64,000 nucleotides of DNA from Ewingella americana (GTDB lineage Bacteria > Pseudomonadota > Gammaproteobacteria > Enterobacterales > Enterobacteriaceae), in assembly GCF_006438725.1 (NCBI RefSeq), contig NZ_RCZD01000005.1, positions 355,588-419,587 on the forward strand, in the 5' to 3' direction. The notes under the pieces were generated by a model. That model saw only the letters and a program-made list of their open reading frames with translations, was not told the origin of the DNA and ran no database searches. Positions 30,038-37,847 of this stretch are shown here, piece by piece. The position numbers and the translations under genes were made by a program. The stretch's first letter is position 1, and every line of letters starts with the position of its first letter.

Positions 30038-31027
30038 ATGAGCGTTATTATTCGAATTAACCGGGGTGAAGGCGGTTGGGGCGGTCCTTTATTGATTCAG
30101 GCCGTGCCCGGCAAAAAAGTGGTGTACATCACGGCGGGTACCCGTCCGGCGATCGTCGACAAACTGGCTGCGCTGACCGGCTGGGAAACCGTGGATGGTT
30201 TCAAAGAAGGTGAGCCGCCTGCCGAAGAGATCGGTGTGATGGTCATCGACTGCGGCGGAACCTTGCGCTGCGGCATCTATCCGAAGCGCAGGATCCCGAC
30301 GGTCAATATCCATTCGACCGGCAAATCCGGTCCACTGGCGCAATATATTACCGAAGACATTTATGTTTCCGGGGTGCGTGAGCACGATATTGTCATCGAT
30401 ACCGCGGCAAGTTCTGAGCCGGTTCCGGCTGCCGCGAAGGCCGCACAACCCAGCGCCGGGCGTGAATATGACACCAGCAAAAAAATCACCGAACAAAGTG
30501 ACGGGCTGTTGGCAAAAGTCGGTATGGGTATGGGGTCCGGCGTGGCGGTGCTGTTCCAGGCTGGGCGCGACACCATCGATACGGTGCTCAAAACCATTCT
30601 GCCGTTTATGGCATTTGTGGCAGCGCTTATCGGCATCATCATGGCTTCCGGGTTGGGCGATCTGGTGGCCCACGGCCTGACGCCGCTGGCGAAAAGCCCG
30701 GTTGGACTGGTGATGCTGGCACTGATCTGTTCCTTCCCGCTGCTCTCACCTTTCCTCGGCCCTGGCGCGGTGATTGCGCAGGTCATTGGCGTGCTGGTGG
30801 GCGTACAGATTGGGCTGGGAAATATTCCGCCGCATCTGGCCTTGCCTGCCCTGTTTGCCATTAATGCACAGGCAGCGTGTGATTTTATTCCGGTTGGATT
30901 ATCCCTGGCGGAGTCCAAACAGGACACCGTGCGGGTGGGCGTACCGTCGGTATTGGTCGGCCGCTTCCTGACGGGGGCGCCGACGGTGCTTATCGCCTGG
31001 GCGGCTTCAGCCTTCATCTATCAATAA
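30038..31027 (+). CDS. srlE: PTS glucitol/sorbitol-specific EIIBC component
   Basis: A 329-residue protein with an N-terminal cytoplasmic EIIB domain and a C-terminal membrane domain. The phosphorylated residue is Cys72 in [19 protein letters not shown] linker rich in Ala, Pro and Lys (about 135-160) leads to hydrophobic helices with [17 protein letters not shown] and [22 protein letters not shown]. It accepts phosphate from SrlB and passes it to incoming sorbitol, giving sorbitol 6-phosphate. It lies 14 bases after srlA and 9 before srlB. Confidence 0.96.
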   Translation: MSVIIRINRGEGGWGGPLLIQAVPGKKVVYITAGTRPAIVDKLAALTGWETVDGFKEGEPPAEEIGVMVIDCGGTLRCGIYPKRRIPTVNIHSTGKSGPLAQYITEDIYVSGVREHDIVIDTAASSEPVPAAAKAAQPSAGREYDTSKKITEQSDGLLAKVGMGMGSGVAVLFQAGRDTIDTVLKTILPFMAFVAALIGIIMASGLGDLVAHGLTPLAKSPVGLVMLALICSFPLLSPFLGPGAVIAQVIGVLVGVQIGLGNIPPHLALPALFAINAQAACDFIPVGLSLAESKQDTVRVGVPSVLVGRFLTGAPTVLIAWAASAFIYQ

Positions 31028-31036
31028 GGAGTCACC

Positions 31037-31399
31037 ATGCAAACCATTTACCAAACCACGATCACGCATATCGGTGACTTTGCCCGGGAAGCCCTTTCCG
31101 ACCAGATGCTGATCACCTTCCGGGAAGGTGCGCCGCAGGATATTCAGGATTATTGCTTCATCCATCAGCACGGTCAGACCCAAGGCGAACTGCACAGCGG
31201 TGCGTATATGGACCTGGCGGGTGTCCGCTATCCGGTCACCGCCGTTGGAGACGTGGCGATGCAGAATTTACGTGAGCTGGGCCATATCACGTTGCGTTTT
31301 GACGGCAGAGATCAGGCTGAATTCCCCGGCAGCGTGCATGTGAAAGGCATGACCCCCGAGGACATTCCTCTCGGTAGCATATTGAAATTCATCGATTAA
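31037..31399 (+). CDS. srlB: PTS glucitol/sorbitol-specific EIIA component
   Basis: A 120-residue cytoplasmic EIIA of the glucitol family that relays phosphate from HPr to SrlE. The active His is probably His43 in DYCFIHQHG. The conserved block RYPVTAVGDVAMQNLRELGH, then TLRFDG, and FPGSVHVKG is intact. AAGGAG lies six bases before the ATG. It is encoded between srlE and srlD as in E. coli. Confidence 0.96.
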   Translation: MQTIYQTTITHIGDFAREALSDQMLITFREGAPQDIQDYCFIHQHGQTQGELHSGAYMDLAGVRYPVTAVGDVAMQNLRELGHITLRFDGRDQAEFPGSVHVKGMTPEDIPLGSILKFID

Positions 31400-31420
31400 T
31401 ATTAGGATCAGGAGTTAATT

Positions 31421-32200
31421 ATGGAACAGGTTGCAGTCGTGATCGGCGGTGGTCAGACGCTGGGCGCATTTCTCTGTCAGGGGCTGGCTGAATCCGGCTA
31501 TCGGGTTGCTGTTGCGGATCTCAATGAGAAGAATGCGGCGCTGGTTGCTGCACAGATCAATCAACAATTTGGGGCCGATCGGGCGTTTGGTTTTGCGGTG
31601 GATGCCACCAGTGAAAGCAGCGTCGAGCAACTGGCAAAAGCGGTTGATCACACATTCGGTCAGGTGGATTTACTGGTCTACAGTGCGGGAATGGCGAAGG
31701 CTTCGCCGATCACCGATTTTGCGCTCAATGATTTCGATCTCTCATTGCAGGTGAATCTGGTGGGGTATTTCCTGTGCGCTCGTGAGTTTTCACGCTTGAT
31801 GATCCGTGACCGGATCCCTGGGCGTATCATTCAAATCAACTCGAAATCCGGCAAAGTGGGCAGTAAACACAATGCAGGTTACAGCGCGGCCAAGTTCGGC
31901 GGTGTAGGTCTGACACAGTCGATGGCACTGGATCTGGCAGAATACGGTATTACCGTGCATTCACTGATGCTGGGAAATTTGCTGAAATCGCCGATGTTCC
32001 AATCATTATTGCCGCAGTACGCCAATAAACTGGGGATCGATGCCGATCAGGTCGAACAGTATTACATCGACAAAGTGCCGCTTAAACGCGGCTGTGACTA
32101 TCAGGATGTGCTCGACATGTTGCTGTTTTACGCCAGCGATAAAGCCTCTTACTGCACCGGTCAGTCGATCAATATCACCGGTGGTCAGGTGATGTTCTGA
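31421..32200 (+). CDS. srlD: Sorbitol-6-phosphate 2-dehydrogenase
   Basis: A 259-residue short-chain dehydrogenase that oxidises sorbitol 6-phosphate to fructose 6-phosphate with NAD. The cofactor loop is VVIGGGQTLGAFL, the catalytic Ser lies in QINSKSGK and the Tyr/Lys pair in HNAGYSAAKFGG. The acidic residue ending beta2 (VADLNEKN) points to NAD rather than NADP. It completes the transport-plus-oxidation set srlAEBD. A strong hairpin with a T-run follows before srlM. Confidence 0.97.
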   Translation: MEQVAVVIGGGQTLGAFLCQGLAESGYRVAVADLNEKNAALVAAQINQQFGADRAFGFAVDATSESSVEQLAKAVDHTFGQVDLLVYSAGMAKASPITDFALNDFDLSLQVNLVGYFLCAREFSRLMIRDRIPGRIIQINSKSGKVGSKHNAGYSAAKFGGVGLTQSMALDLAEYGITVHSLMLGNLLKSPMFQSLLPQYANKLGIDADQVEQYYIDKVPLKRGCDYQDVLDMLLFYASDKASYCTGQSINITGGQVMF

Positions 32201-32204
32201 TGCC

Positions 32205-32234
32205 AAACCGCCCCTGTTGTCAGGGGGCGGTTTT
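32205..32234 (+). terminator. Terminator/attenuator inside the srl operon
   Basis: AACCGCCCCTG and CAGGGGGCGGTT form a stem of at least 11 pairs with one bulge over a TTGT loop, followed by TTTTCCCTTTTT. It would reduce expression of the regulatory genes srlM-srlR-gutQ relative to srlAEBD. Confidence 0.75.
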
Positions 32235-32254
32235 CCCTTTTTAAGGAGAACACC

Positions 32255-32617
32255 ATGACGTCTGCTTCGGCATTAATCTTCTGCGCGGTGCTGGCCTGGC
32301 TGGCGCAGATCGCACTGGGCTGGTGGCAATTACAACGCTTTAACCGGGCATTTGACCGGTTATGCCAGCAGGGCACTGTCGGCGTCGGTCGCTCAGCCGG
32401 ACGCTTCAAACCCCGGGTTGTGCTGGCGCTGGCGTTTGATAAAGACGAGAACGTGTGCGGCGGATTTTTACTGCGTGGCCTGACGATCTTCGCCAGTCCC
32501 CAGCCTCTTTTCATGCTTAACGGTATGAGCCGTCAACAATTGATGACAGGTGTGATCTTCCCGAAAGATCCGAATGTTCAAACTGCACTATCATTAGCGA
32601 TTAAACCGAAATCATGA
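32255..32617 (+). CDS. srlM: Glucitol operon activator protein GutM (SrlM)
   Basis: A 120-residue protein described in E. coli as an activator of the glucitol operon. It has a single N-terminal hydrophobic segment (ASALIFCAVLAWLAQIALGWW) and then the family block FNRAFDRLCQQGTVGVGRSAGR, with VVLALAFD and CGGFLLRGLTIFA. The membrane-like N-terminus is unusual for a DNA-binding protein, so its mode of action is open. TAAGGAG lies 8 bases before the ATG. Confidence 0.92.
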   Translation: MTSASALIFCAVLAWLAQIALGWWQLQRFNRAFDRLCQQGTVGVGRSAGRFKPRVVLALAFDKDENVCGGFLLRGLTIFASPQPLFMLNGMSRQQLMTGVIFPKDPNVQTALSLAIKPKS

Positions 32618-32623
32618 TATTTT

Positions 32624-32652
32624 CATTTTAAAAGCTATTATCTTTCAAAAAG
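32624..32652. promoter_or_regulatory. Second SrlR-operator-like repeat, upstream of srlR
   Basis: CATTTTAAAAG (32624-32634) and CTTTCAAAAAG (32642-32652) share the TTTgAAAG/CTTTCAAA half-sites of the repeat before srlA, with a 7-base rather than 6-base centre. This suggests autoregulation of srlR from an internal promoter. Confidence 0.4.
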
Positions 32653-32698
32653 AATGGTGGCGAATGAAATTTATCTGAAAATTTGAGTGGAAATCGTG

Positions 32699-33472
32699 AT
32701 GAAACCTAAACAACGTCAGGCGGCGATACTGGAACATTTGCAACAATTTGGTAAAACGGCAGTGGATGACCTGGCGGCGCATTTTGCTACCACCGGCACC
32801 ACCATTCGCAAAGATCTCACTCTGCTGGAGGACGAGGGCGCAGTGATCCGAACCTACGGCGGCGTGGTGTTGAGCCGGGAAGAGGGCGATCAGCCCATCG
32901 ACCGTAAAACCCACATCAATACCGGCAAAAAATTACGTATTGCGCGCGCCGCGATTAAAGAAATTCAGGACGGTGACTCCCTGATTTTTGATGCGGGCAG
33001 TACGGTCATGCAGATGGTGCCTTTCCTCGGCCAGTTTAATAACATTACGGTGATGACCAACAGCTTGCACATCATCAATGCACTGGTGGAACTGGATAAC
33101 GACCAGACTATCCTGATGCCTGGCGGTACTTACCGCAAAAAATCCTCCTCGTTTCACGGCAGCCTGGCCGAAGGTGCCTTCAACCAATTTAACTTCGACA
33201 AGCTGTTTATCGGCGCCGATGGCGTGGATCTCAACGGCGGCGTAACAACGTTTAATGAGGCCCACGGTGTCAGCCAGGCCATGTGCAAAGCCGCAGAACG
33301 CATTATTCTGATGGTTGACTCCTCAAAATTTGGCCGTAAAAGCCCCAATATTGTGTGTGACCTTTCCCGTGTCGATACCCTGATCACTGACAGCGGCATC
33401 AGCGAACAGTACCGTGAGGCAATCGAAAAACACGGTATTCGTATCATTCTTGTGGGAGAGGAAGATGAATAA
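32699..33472 (+). CDS. srlR: Glucitol operon repressor SrlR (DeoR family)
   Basis: A 257-residue DeoR-type repressor. The N-terminal helix-turn-helix is [19 protein letters not shown] followed by the wing [14 protein letters not shown]. The C-terminal sugar-phosphate domain has the family marks [37 protein letters not shown], and [18 protein letters not shown] 32699 gives the family start [14 protein letters not shown] and the E. coli length; an in-frame GTG four codons upstream is less likely. It overlaps gutQ by 8 bp. Confidence 0.95.
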   Translation: MKPKQRQAAILEHLQQFGKTAVDDLAAHFATTGTTIRKDLTLLEDEGAVIRTYGGVVLSREEGDQPIDRKTHINTGKKLRIARAAIKEIQDGDSLIFDAGSTVMQMVPFLGQFNNITVMTNSLHIINALVELDNDQTILMPGGTYRKKSSSFHGSLAEGAFNQFNFDKLFIGADGVDLNGGVTTFNEAHGVSQAMCKAAERIILMVDSSKFGRKSPNIVCDLSRVDTLITDSGISEQYREAIEKHGIRIILVGEEDE

Positions 33473-34430
33473 ATCGCTGCTGGACTTCGCACGCGAAACA
33501 CTGGAAATCGAAATTGAAGAAGCGCAGCGGCTGCTGACACGGTTGGATGAGCACTTCGTCCACGCCTGCCAGTTGTTGCTCAACTGCACCGGTAAAGCGG
33601 TAGTGTCCGGGATGGGGAAATCCGGGCACATCGGCAAAAAAATTGCTGCGTCGCTGGCCAGTACCGGCACACCAGCTTTTTTTGTCCATCCCGCCGAGGC
33701 GCTGCACGGCGACTTAGGCATGATTGGCAGCCAGGACGTGCTGATTTTTATCTCTTACTCAGGCCGCGCCAAAGAGCTGGAGATGCTGCTGCCGCTACTG
33801 GCCGAAAATAACACCAAACTGATCGCCATTACTGGCGGCAAAGATTCCCCGCTGGCGCATGCGGCCGACGCCGTGATTGACGTCAGCGTTGAGCGTGAAG
33901 CCTGCCCGATGGGGCTGGCCCCGACCTCAAGCGCGGTCAATACGCTGATGATGGGCGATGCACTGGCGATGGCGCTGATGCGTCACCGGGGATTCGGTGC
34001 GGAAGATTTTGCCCGCTCACATCCCGGCGGCAGTCTGGGCGCGCGCCTGCTCAACCGCGTACATCATCTGATGCGAACCGGTGACCGTCTGCCGGTGATC
34101 GGCTGTGACGATAATGTCATGAATGCGATGCTGGAGCTGAGCCGCACTGGCCTCGGGCTGATTGCTGTGTGTGACACCGCCCAACACGTAGTGGGCGTTT
34201 TTACCGACGGTGACCTGCGCCGCTGGCTGGTCAAAGGGCATCGTTTGGATGAACCCCTGACTGATGCCATTACCCGGCCTGGTTTTCTGTTGCCCGCACA
34301 GTGGCGCGCCGGTGAAGCACTGGAAGCCCTGCATCAGCAAAACATCAGCGCTGCGCCGGTTGTGAACAGCGACGGCGTACTGGTTGGCGCACTCAATCTG
34401 CATGATTTACATCAGGCTGGGATTGGTTGA
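33465..34430 (+). CDS. gutQ: D-arabinose 5-phosphate isomerase GutQ
   Basis: A 321-residue isomerase converting ribulose 5-phosphate to arabinose 5-phosphate, a second copy of the KdsD activity that feeds Kdo synthesis. It has an N-terminal SIS domain ([28 protein letters not shown] in parts, [25 protein letters not shown]) and two C-terminal CBS domains ([50 protein letters not shown]). The start overlaps srlR by 8 bp, so it is translationally coupled. Same length as E. coli GutQ. Confidence 0.96.
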   Translation: MNKSLLDFARETLEIEIEEAQRLLTRLDEHFVHACQLLLNCTGKAVVSGMGKSGHIGKKIAASLASTGTPAFFVHPAEALHGDLGMIGSQDVLIFISYSGRAKELEMLLPLLAENNTKLIAITGGKDSPLAHAADAVIDVSVEREACPMGLAPTSSAVNTLMMGDALAMALMRHRGFGAEDFARSHPGGSLGARLLNRVHHLMRTGDRLPVIGCDDNVMNAMLELSRTGLGLIAVCDTAQHVVGVFTDGDLRRWLVKGHRLDEPLTDAITRPGFLLPAQWRAGEALEALHQQNISAAPVVNSDGVLVGALNLHDLHQAGIG

Positions 34431-34460
34431 CGCGTCAGCGTTACCCATCACCGGGTTCTT

Positions 34461-34469
34461 TGTTATAAT
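34461..34469 (+). promoter_or_regulatory. Extended -10 promoter of hpt
   Basis: TGTTATAAT contains a perfect TATAAT with a TG one base before it. No good -35 is seen, which fits an extended -10 promoter, about 80 bases before hpt. Confidence 0.55.
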
Positions 34470-34485
34470 CCTTTCCGCTTCAAGG

Positions 34486-34510
34486 TCGCCATCATTCGGT
34501 TTGATGGCGA
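34486..34510 (+). promoter_or_regulatory. Hairpin in the hpt leader
   Basis: Perfect 9-bp stem TCGCCATCA/TGATGGCGA with a TTCGGTT loop, between the promoter and the start codon. No T-run follows. It may affect mRNA stability or translation. Confidence 0.4.
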
Positions 34511-34544
34511 TAAATATCTCAAATTTCAGGTGGTTAGGCTATAT

Positions 34545-35081
34545 ATGAAACACAGAGTAGACGTCATGATTTCCGAGCAGGAAGTCAAAACCCGCATCGC
34601 TGAATTAGGCCGTGAAATCACCGAACACTACCGTGACAGCGGCAGCGAAATGGTGCTGGTCGGGCTGCTGCGCGGTTCGTTCATGTTTATGGCTGACCTG
34701 TGTCGTACCATTGACGTATCCCACGAAGTGGATTTCATGACCGCATCCAGCTACGGCAACGGCATGTCCACCACCCGTGATGTCAAAATCCTCAAAGACC
34801 TCGACGAGGATATCCGCGGCAAAGATGTCTTGATCGTTGAAGACATCATCGACTCCGGCAATACCCTGAGCAAAGTGCGTGAACTGCTGCAACTGCGCGG
34901 CCCGAAATCACTGGCCATCTGTACGCTGCTCGACAAGCCCCAGCGCCGTGAAGTTGACGTGAAAGTCGAATACGTCGGTTTTGCCATCCCCGACGAATTC
35001 GTCGTCGGCTACGGCATCGACTATGCCCAGCGCTACCGTCATCTGCCATACGTTGGCAAAGTCGTGATGCTCGACGAGTAG
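34545..35081 (+). CDS. hpt: Hypoxanthine phosphoribosyltransferase
   Basis: A 178-residue purine salvage enzyme that makes IMP (and some GMP) from the free base and PRPP. The PRPP motif is [20 protein letters not shown], and [14 protein letters not shown] and [20 protein letters not shown] are typical. ATG 34545 gives MKHRVDVMI as in E. coli Hpt (178 residues). It is divergent from can in E. coli; here a 2.8-kb prophage remnant separates them. Confidence 0.97.
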   Translation: MKHRVDVMISEQEVKTRIAELGREITEHYRDSGSEMVLVGLLRGSFMFMADLCRTIDVSHEVDFMTASSYGNGMSTTRDVKILKDLDEDIRGKDVLIVEDIIDSGNTLSKVRELLQLRGPKSLAICTLLDKPQRREVDVKVEYVGFAIPDEFVVGYGIDYAQRYRHLPYVGKVVMLDE

Positions 35082-35123
35082 TCAGTAACCGGCTACACCC
35101 TCGGTATTACTGAGTGGATCGCC

Positions 35124-35159
35124 TGAAAAAAGGCACAAAAAAAGGCACATTATGTGCCT
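35124..35159. repeat. Left flanking repeat of the prophage remnant (attachment-site candidate)
   Basis: About 36 bp with two GGCAC-A7-GGCAC units and the palindrome GGCACATTATGTGCC. It recurs at 37848-37885 with one extra A and one substitution pair (ATTAT versus ATAAT). The two copies bracket phage sequence, as attL and attR would. Confidence 0.7.
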
Positions 35160-35203
35160 GGGAAATCATTTTAACCAACTGAAATAAAAGGATTTCTATC
35201 GAT

Positions 35204-35220
35204 GTCCACGCATTGACCAC
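35204..35220. promoter_or_regulatory. Paired GTCCAC motifs, left end (possible integrase arm sites)
   Basis: GTCCAC (35204-35209) and GACCAC (35215-35220) lie 11 bases apart in the same direction. The same pair with the same 11-base step appears near the right end at 37751-37767. The complement GTGGAC is what I recall in P2 Int arm sites, unverified. Confidence 0.4.
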
Positions 35221-35238
35221 GTTGAGAAAAATCATAGC

Positions 35239-35267
35239 AAAAAGCCTCGAATAACGAGGCTTTTTTT
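35239..35267. terminator. Bidirectional terminator downstream of the ogr remnant
   Basis: AAAGCCTCG/CGAGGCTTT stem with an AATAA loop, A-rich before and T7 after. On the minus strand it directly follows the ogr remnant stop, matching the usual end of ogr. Confidence 0.8.
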
Positions 35268-35273
35268 GTGCCC

Positions 35274-35441
35274 TTACATCAGGAAAGTTTGCTGACCGTG
35301 CGAGGTCGGGTGAGGCATGACCGCGACGATATGGCCCGGCTTCATGATTGAGCCGTCGAATGACTCCATTGTCTTGAACGTATGCCCGCAGTTTATATTC
35401 TGGCACTGGTTATAACGCTCTTTTGTGTTCTCACTCAGTTC
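35274..35441 (-). pseudogene. C-terminal remnant of an Ogr/Delta-type zinc-finger activator
   Basis: In the minus frame ending at TAA 35274, the last 52 codons read ENTKERYNQCQNINCGHTF, then KTMESFDGSIMKPGHIVAVM and PHPTSHGQQTFLM. This is the C-terminal part of P2 Ogr: the TKERYxQCQNxNC zinc-finger half, a KPG turn and the PHP...GQQ tail. The N-terminal half with the first CxxC is missing and a stop lies in frame at 35442-35444, beside the junction with the portal fragment. Intact Ogr proteins are about 72 residues and switch on P2 late genes; this one should be dead. Confidence 0.8.
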
Positions 35442-35449
35442 TCACTCAG
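35428..35449. repeat. 11-bp tandem repeat at the phage deletion junction
   Basis: TTCTCACTCAG occurs twice in direct succession (35428-35438, 35439-35449), exactly where ogr homology ends and portal homology begins. This looks like the scar of the event that removed the genes between them. Confidence 0.75.
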
Positions 35450-35454
35450 GTAAC

Positions 35455-36009
35455 GGCTTGAGCGGGTATGCACTGGATTATATTATCTTTGGCAACGGGT
35501 TTATGGAGCAGCGGCAGAGCCGCACTGGCCAGTTACTGAGACTGGAAACCTCACCAGCCAAATATACCCGTCGCGGCGTAGAGGCGGGGTTTTACTGGTT
35601 CGTAGAGAATTACGTCTCACCCCATTCTTTCGCAGCAGATACCATCTTTCATTTGCAGGAGCCCGATATTAATCAGGAGCTTTACGGCCAGCCCGAATAT
35701 CTCAGCGCCTTAAACAGCGTATGGCTCAATGAGTCCGCGACGCTGTACCGCCGCAAGTATTTCGAGAACGGCGCACACGCAGGCTATGTGATGTACGTGA
35801 CCGACCCCGCGCAGAACAAAGAGGATATTTCGGCACTGCGCGACATGATGAGTAAATCGAAAGGTGACGGGAATTTCAGGAACATTTTTTATCACGCACC
35901 GAACGGCAAACCCGACGCGATTAAAATTATCCCGCTCAGCGAAGTGGCAACCAAAGATGATTTCTTTAACATCAAGAACGCGACACGCGACGACCTGCTC
36001 AGCGCGCAC
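35455..36009 (+). pseudogene. Phage portal protein (P2 GpQ family), fragment
   Basis: About 185 codons match the middle of P2-type portal proteins: ALDYIIFGNGFMEQR, SPAKYTRRGV, HLQEPDINQELYGQPEYLSA, LNESATLYRRKYFENGAHAG and NIFYHAPNGKPDAIKIIPLS, ending DDLLSAH. The N-terminal quarter is missing at the ogr junction. After SAH the expected RVPP-type continuation is lost and the frame runs on into unrelated basic sequence to a stop at 36093. No ribosome site suits the frame, so I treat it as a broken gene. Confidence 0.82.
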
Positions 36010-36329
36010 CACCCGCGGCGAAAGCGCCAGCTTGCATCAACATCGCGCGAAGAATCGAGAACCTCACCACAGCGTGCTCAGGCGCAGGAATAAAACCCTG
36101 CAAACACCCTTTGCGCACAATGCTATCCCCGCCACGCCTGCCCGCTTTATGTGTCGCTTTTAATGCAGTTGCCTGACCCACTGAGAGCCGCCCCAGTACA
36201 GGCGCGGCACGGTGATTAATAATTTTTTGGAAAAATGCAAATCCATGCAACACAAATGCACATTTACTCACCAATATTGAACATTTACACTTGCCGCACG
36301 GACTAAATGGAAGTTAACCAGGAGCGGTT
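36010..36329. other. Degenerate phage-derived spacer before the cargo genes
   Basis: These 320 bases carry no supportable gene. The first part is GC-rich phage-like sequence out of frame with the portal. The last 100 bases are AT-rich, with repeated ATGCA-type words (36234-36262), and probably hold the promoter of the cargo genes. Confidence 0.45.
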
Positions 36330-37022
36330 ATGTACCAGAGGAATGAAGTCATAAGTTATTTGCAGTCCAATAAAATCCTTGCATTAAAACTCGACCACGC
36401 TTTAGCCTCAGTCAGAGGACAGGTGGCAAATCAAATTCAAACATTAGGTGCGGGCGCTACCCGCCTGACATATTACACATCATGTTTTACCGATGAATAT
36501 CAGGACGTCTGCAAGAAACAAAAGAATGAAGATATACGATTTACTAAGGGCGTTACTTATCTTCTTGAAAATGGCGGCGTTGTCTACGACATGCTTAAAA
36601 TTTATTTTGAAGAAATATTTAAATACAAAACCTCAGAGCAATTAGAAATTATCAAAAAAATGCTAATGGCAGTGAATATCCATATTGCCGCAAGTTCTCT
36701 AACTGGTGCTGGGTTTTCTTTAGCAGCCGCCGCCTCCGTTAGCGTTGGACTGAACCTAAGCATGGAAATAAGCATCCTCACAGGCCGCACGGCTGGCACG
36801 GTTGTCGGGATAGTGACGACTTATGGCGTCGTCCAGAAAGCAGCAGATAACGCCCAACGTCTCAGTTTGAGGTATCCCGCCTATTATGCCGCTCTATACG
36901 TGCAAGAATTAGAAATGATGTATTTCTTGATAGAGCCGTTATTTGAACGTGCTGGTGCACTCGAGGCACAATGGGCATCAGATTCGGATGTAGTAAATAT
37001 CATTACAAGAATGATTCGATAA
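36330..37022 (+). CDS. Candidate membrane-targeting T6SS effector (unrecognised family)
   Basis: A 230-residue protein that I cannot place in a named family. Residues 1-105 are mixed helical and polar with two Cys (C52, C61). Residues about 111-170 are strongly hydrophobic and rich in Gly, Ala and Ser (SSLTGAGFSLAAAASVSVGL, then RTAGTVVGIVTTYGVV), with glycine-zipper-like spacing suited to membrane insertion. The C-terminus is amphipathic. There is no signal peptide. AGGAG lies five bases before the ATG. It precedes a tiny two-helix membrane protein and an Hcp gene, an arrangement like a T6SS effector-immunity pair with its carrier; the architecture recalls the pore-forming effector Ssp6 of Serratia. 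Function is inference. Confidence 0.55.
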   Translation: MYQRNEVISYLQSNKILALKLDHALASVRGQVANQIQTLGAGATRLTYYTSCFTDEYQDVCKKQKNEDIRFTKGVTYLLENGGVVYDMLKIYFEEIFKYKTSEQLEIIKKMLMAVNIHIAASSLTGAGFSLAAAASVSVGLNLSMEISILTGRTAGTVVGIVTTYGVVQKAADNAQRLSLRYPAYYAALYVQELEMMYFLIEPLFERAGALEAQWASDSDVVNIITRMIR

Positions 37023-37024
37023 TC

Positions 37025-37213
37025 ATGATGAAATTTCTTAAAAAATTCTTACGCTGGCAATTGAAATTCTTATTTTCGATGTACGGCCCCGGATTGCTTA
37101 CACTGCTATTCGCAATCGGCCTAGTGCATTTCTTCCCTGATGGCCCTATTTGGCCTATAGGTGTATTCGCCATATTAATGGTGGTTTTATTTAGCCGTTA
37201 CATGAAATGGTGA
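37025..37213 (+). CDS. Small two-helix membrane protein, candidate immunity protein
   Basis: A 62-residue protein with a basic amphipathic N-terminus (MMKFLKKFLRWQLKFLF) and two hydrophobic segments (GLLTLLFAIGLVHFF and WPIGVFAILMVVLF), ending RYMKW. It starts 3 bases after the stop of the candidate effector (ATG at 37025 or 37028), so the two are translationally linked. Small polytopic proteins directly downstream of membrane-active toxins are commonly their immunity partners. No homologue is recognised by eye; a lysis or holin-like phage protein is an alternative. Confidence 0.55.
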   Translation: MMKFLKKFLRWQLKFLFSMYGPGLLTLLFAIGLVHFFPDGPIWPIGVFAILMVVLFSRYMKW

Positions 37214-37260
37214 ACACCAAACAATTGTCACTGTGTAAATCTCACTTATAAGGAAATTAT

Positions 37261-37740
37261 ATGTCTACCCCAGCACATTTATGGCTTGAAGATGAAAACG
37301 GTTCACCGATTGTCGGCAGTTGTTTGATGCCAATGCGTTTAGGCTCCATCGAATTAAAATCATTTTCCCACGGCGTAACCATTCCGGTTGATGCAAATTG
37401 GGGCAAACTCACCGGAACGCGAATTCACCGCCCTATCGTTATAGTGAAAGAGTTTGACCAGACAACGCCCGTTTTGTATCGCGCCGTATGTGAAGGCCGT
37501 ACCCTGAAAAAAGCAACGATCAAGATGTACCGCATTCTGGAGTCAGGCATCGAATCTGAATACTTCAATATCATGTTGGAAAACGTCAAAATTACTACGA
37601 TTTCACCGTACCTGTCCCCCAATGGACTCAGCAGCACTCATCTAGAAACCCTCGAATTACGTTATGAGGCGATCACTTGGAAGTACACGGATGGAAATAT
37701 TATCTACCGCGATACATGGAATGATCGTTGCGTAGCCTGA
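37261..37740 (+). CDS. hcp: Hcp family type VI secretion tube protein
   Basis: A 159-residue Hcp-family protein. It has the family start MSTPAHLWLEDENGSPIVGS, then GSIELKSFSHGVTIPVD, KLTGTRIHRPIVIVKEFDQTT (read in parts), TLKKATIKMYRI, FNIMLENVKITTISPYLS, and the terminal YEAITWKYTDGNI. Hcp hexamers stack into the tube fired by the T6SS and carry small effectors in the lumen. AAGGA lies six bases before the ATG. No other T6SS structural gene is in the window, so it would need an apparatus encoded elsewhere. Position next to the candidate effector suggests a dedicated carrier. Confidence 0.85.
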   Translation: MSTPAHLWLEDENGSPIVGSCLMPMRLGSIELKSFSHGVTIPVDANWGKLTGTRIHRPIVIVKEFDQTTPVLYRAVCEGRTLKKATIKMYRILESGIESEYFNIMLENVKITTISPYLSPNGLSSTHLETLELRYEAITWKYTDGNIIYRDTWNDRCVA

Positions 37741-37750
37741 TACCCTTAAC

Positions 37751-37767
37751 GTCCACATAGTGTCCAC
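37751..37767. promoter_or_regulatory. Paired GTCCAC motifs, right end (possible integrase arm sites)
   Basis: GTCCAC at 37751-37756 and 37762-37767, in the same direction and with the same 11-base step as the pair near the left end. They lie about 80 bases inside the right flanking repeat. Confidence 0.4.
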
Positions 37768-37847
37768 GCCCTAGTCGTTTAGGTCTGGTTATAGTGGCTG
37801 GTAGTGGTGGTTAACCCACTGATTTTATTGCAAGTCACTGTGGGGGC

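Noticed and set aside
35124-35159. Left flanking repeat as an hpt terminator
   Set aside because: The T-run follows the hairpin only on the minus strand, so it cannot terminate hpt; duplication of the can terminator explains it better.
36010-36163. Basic open frames continuing past the portal fragment
   Set aside because: Sequence after SAH does not match any portal C-terminus; overlapping frames have no ribosome site, consistent with decay.
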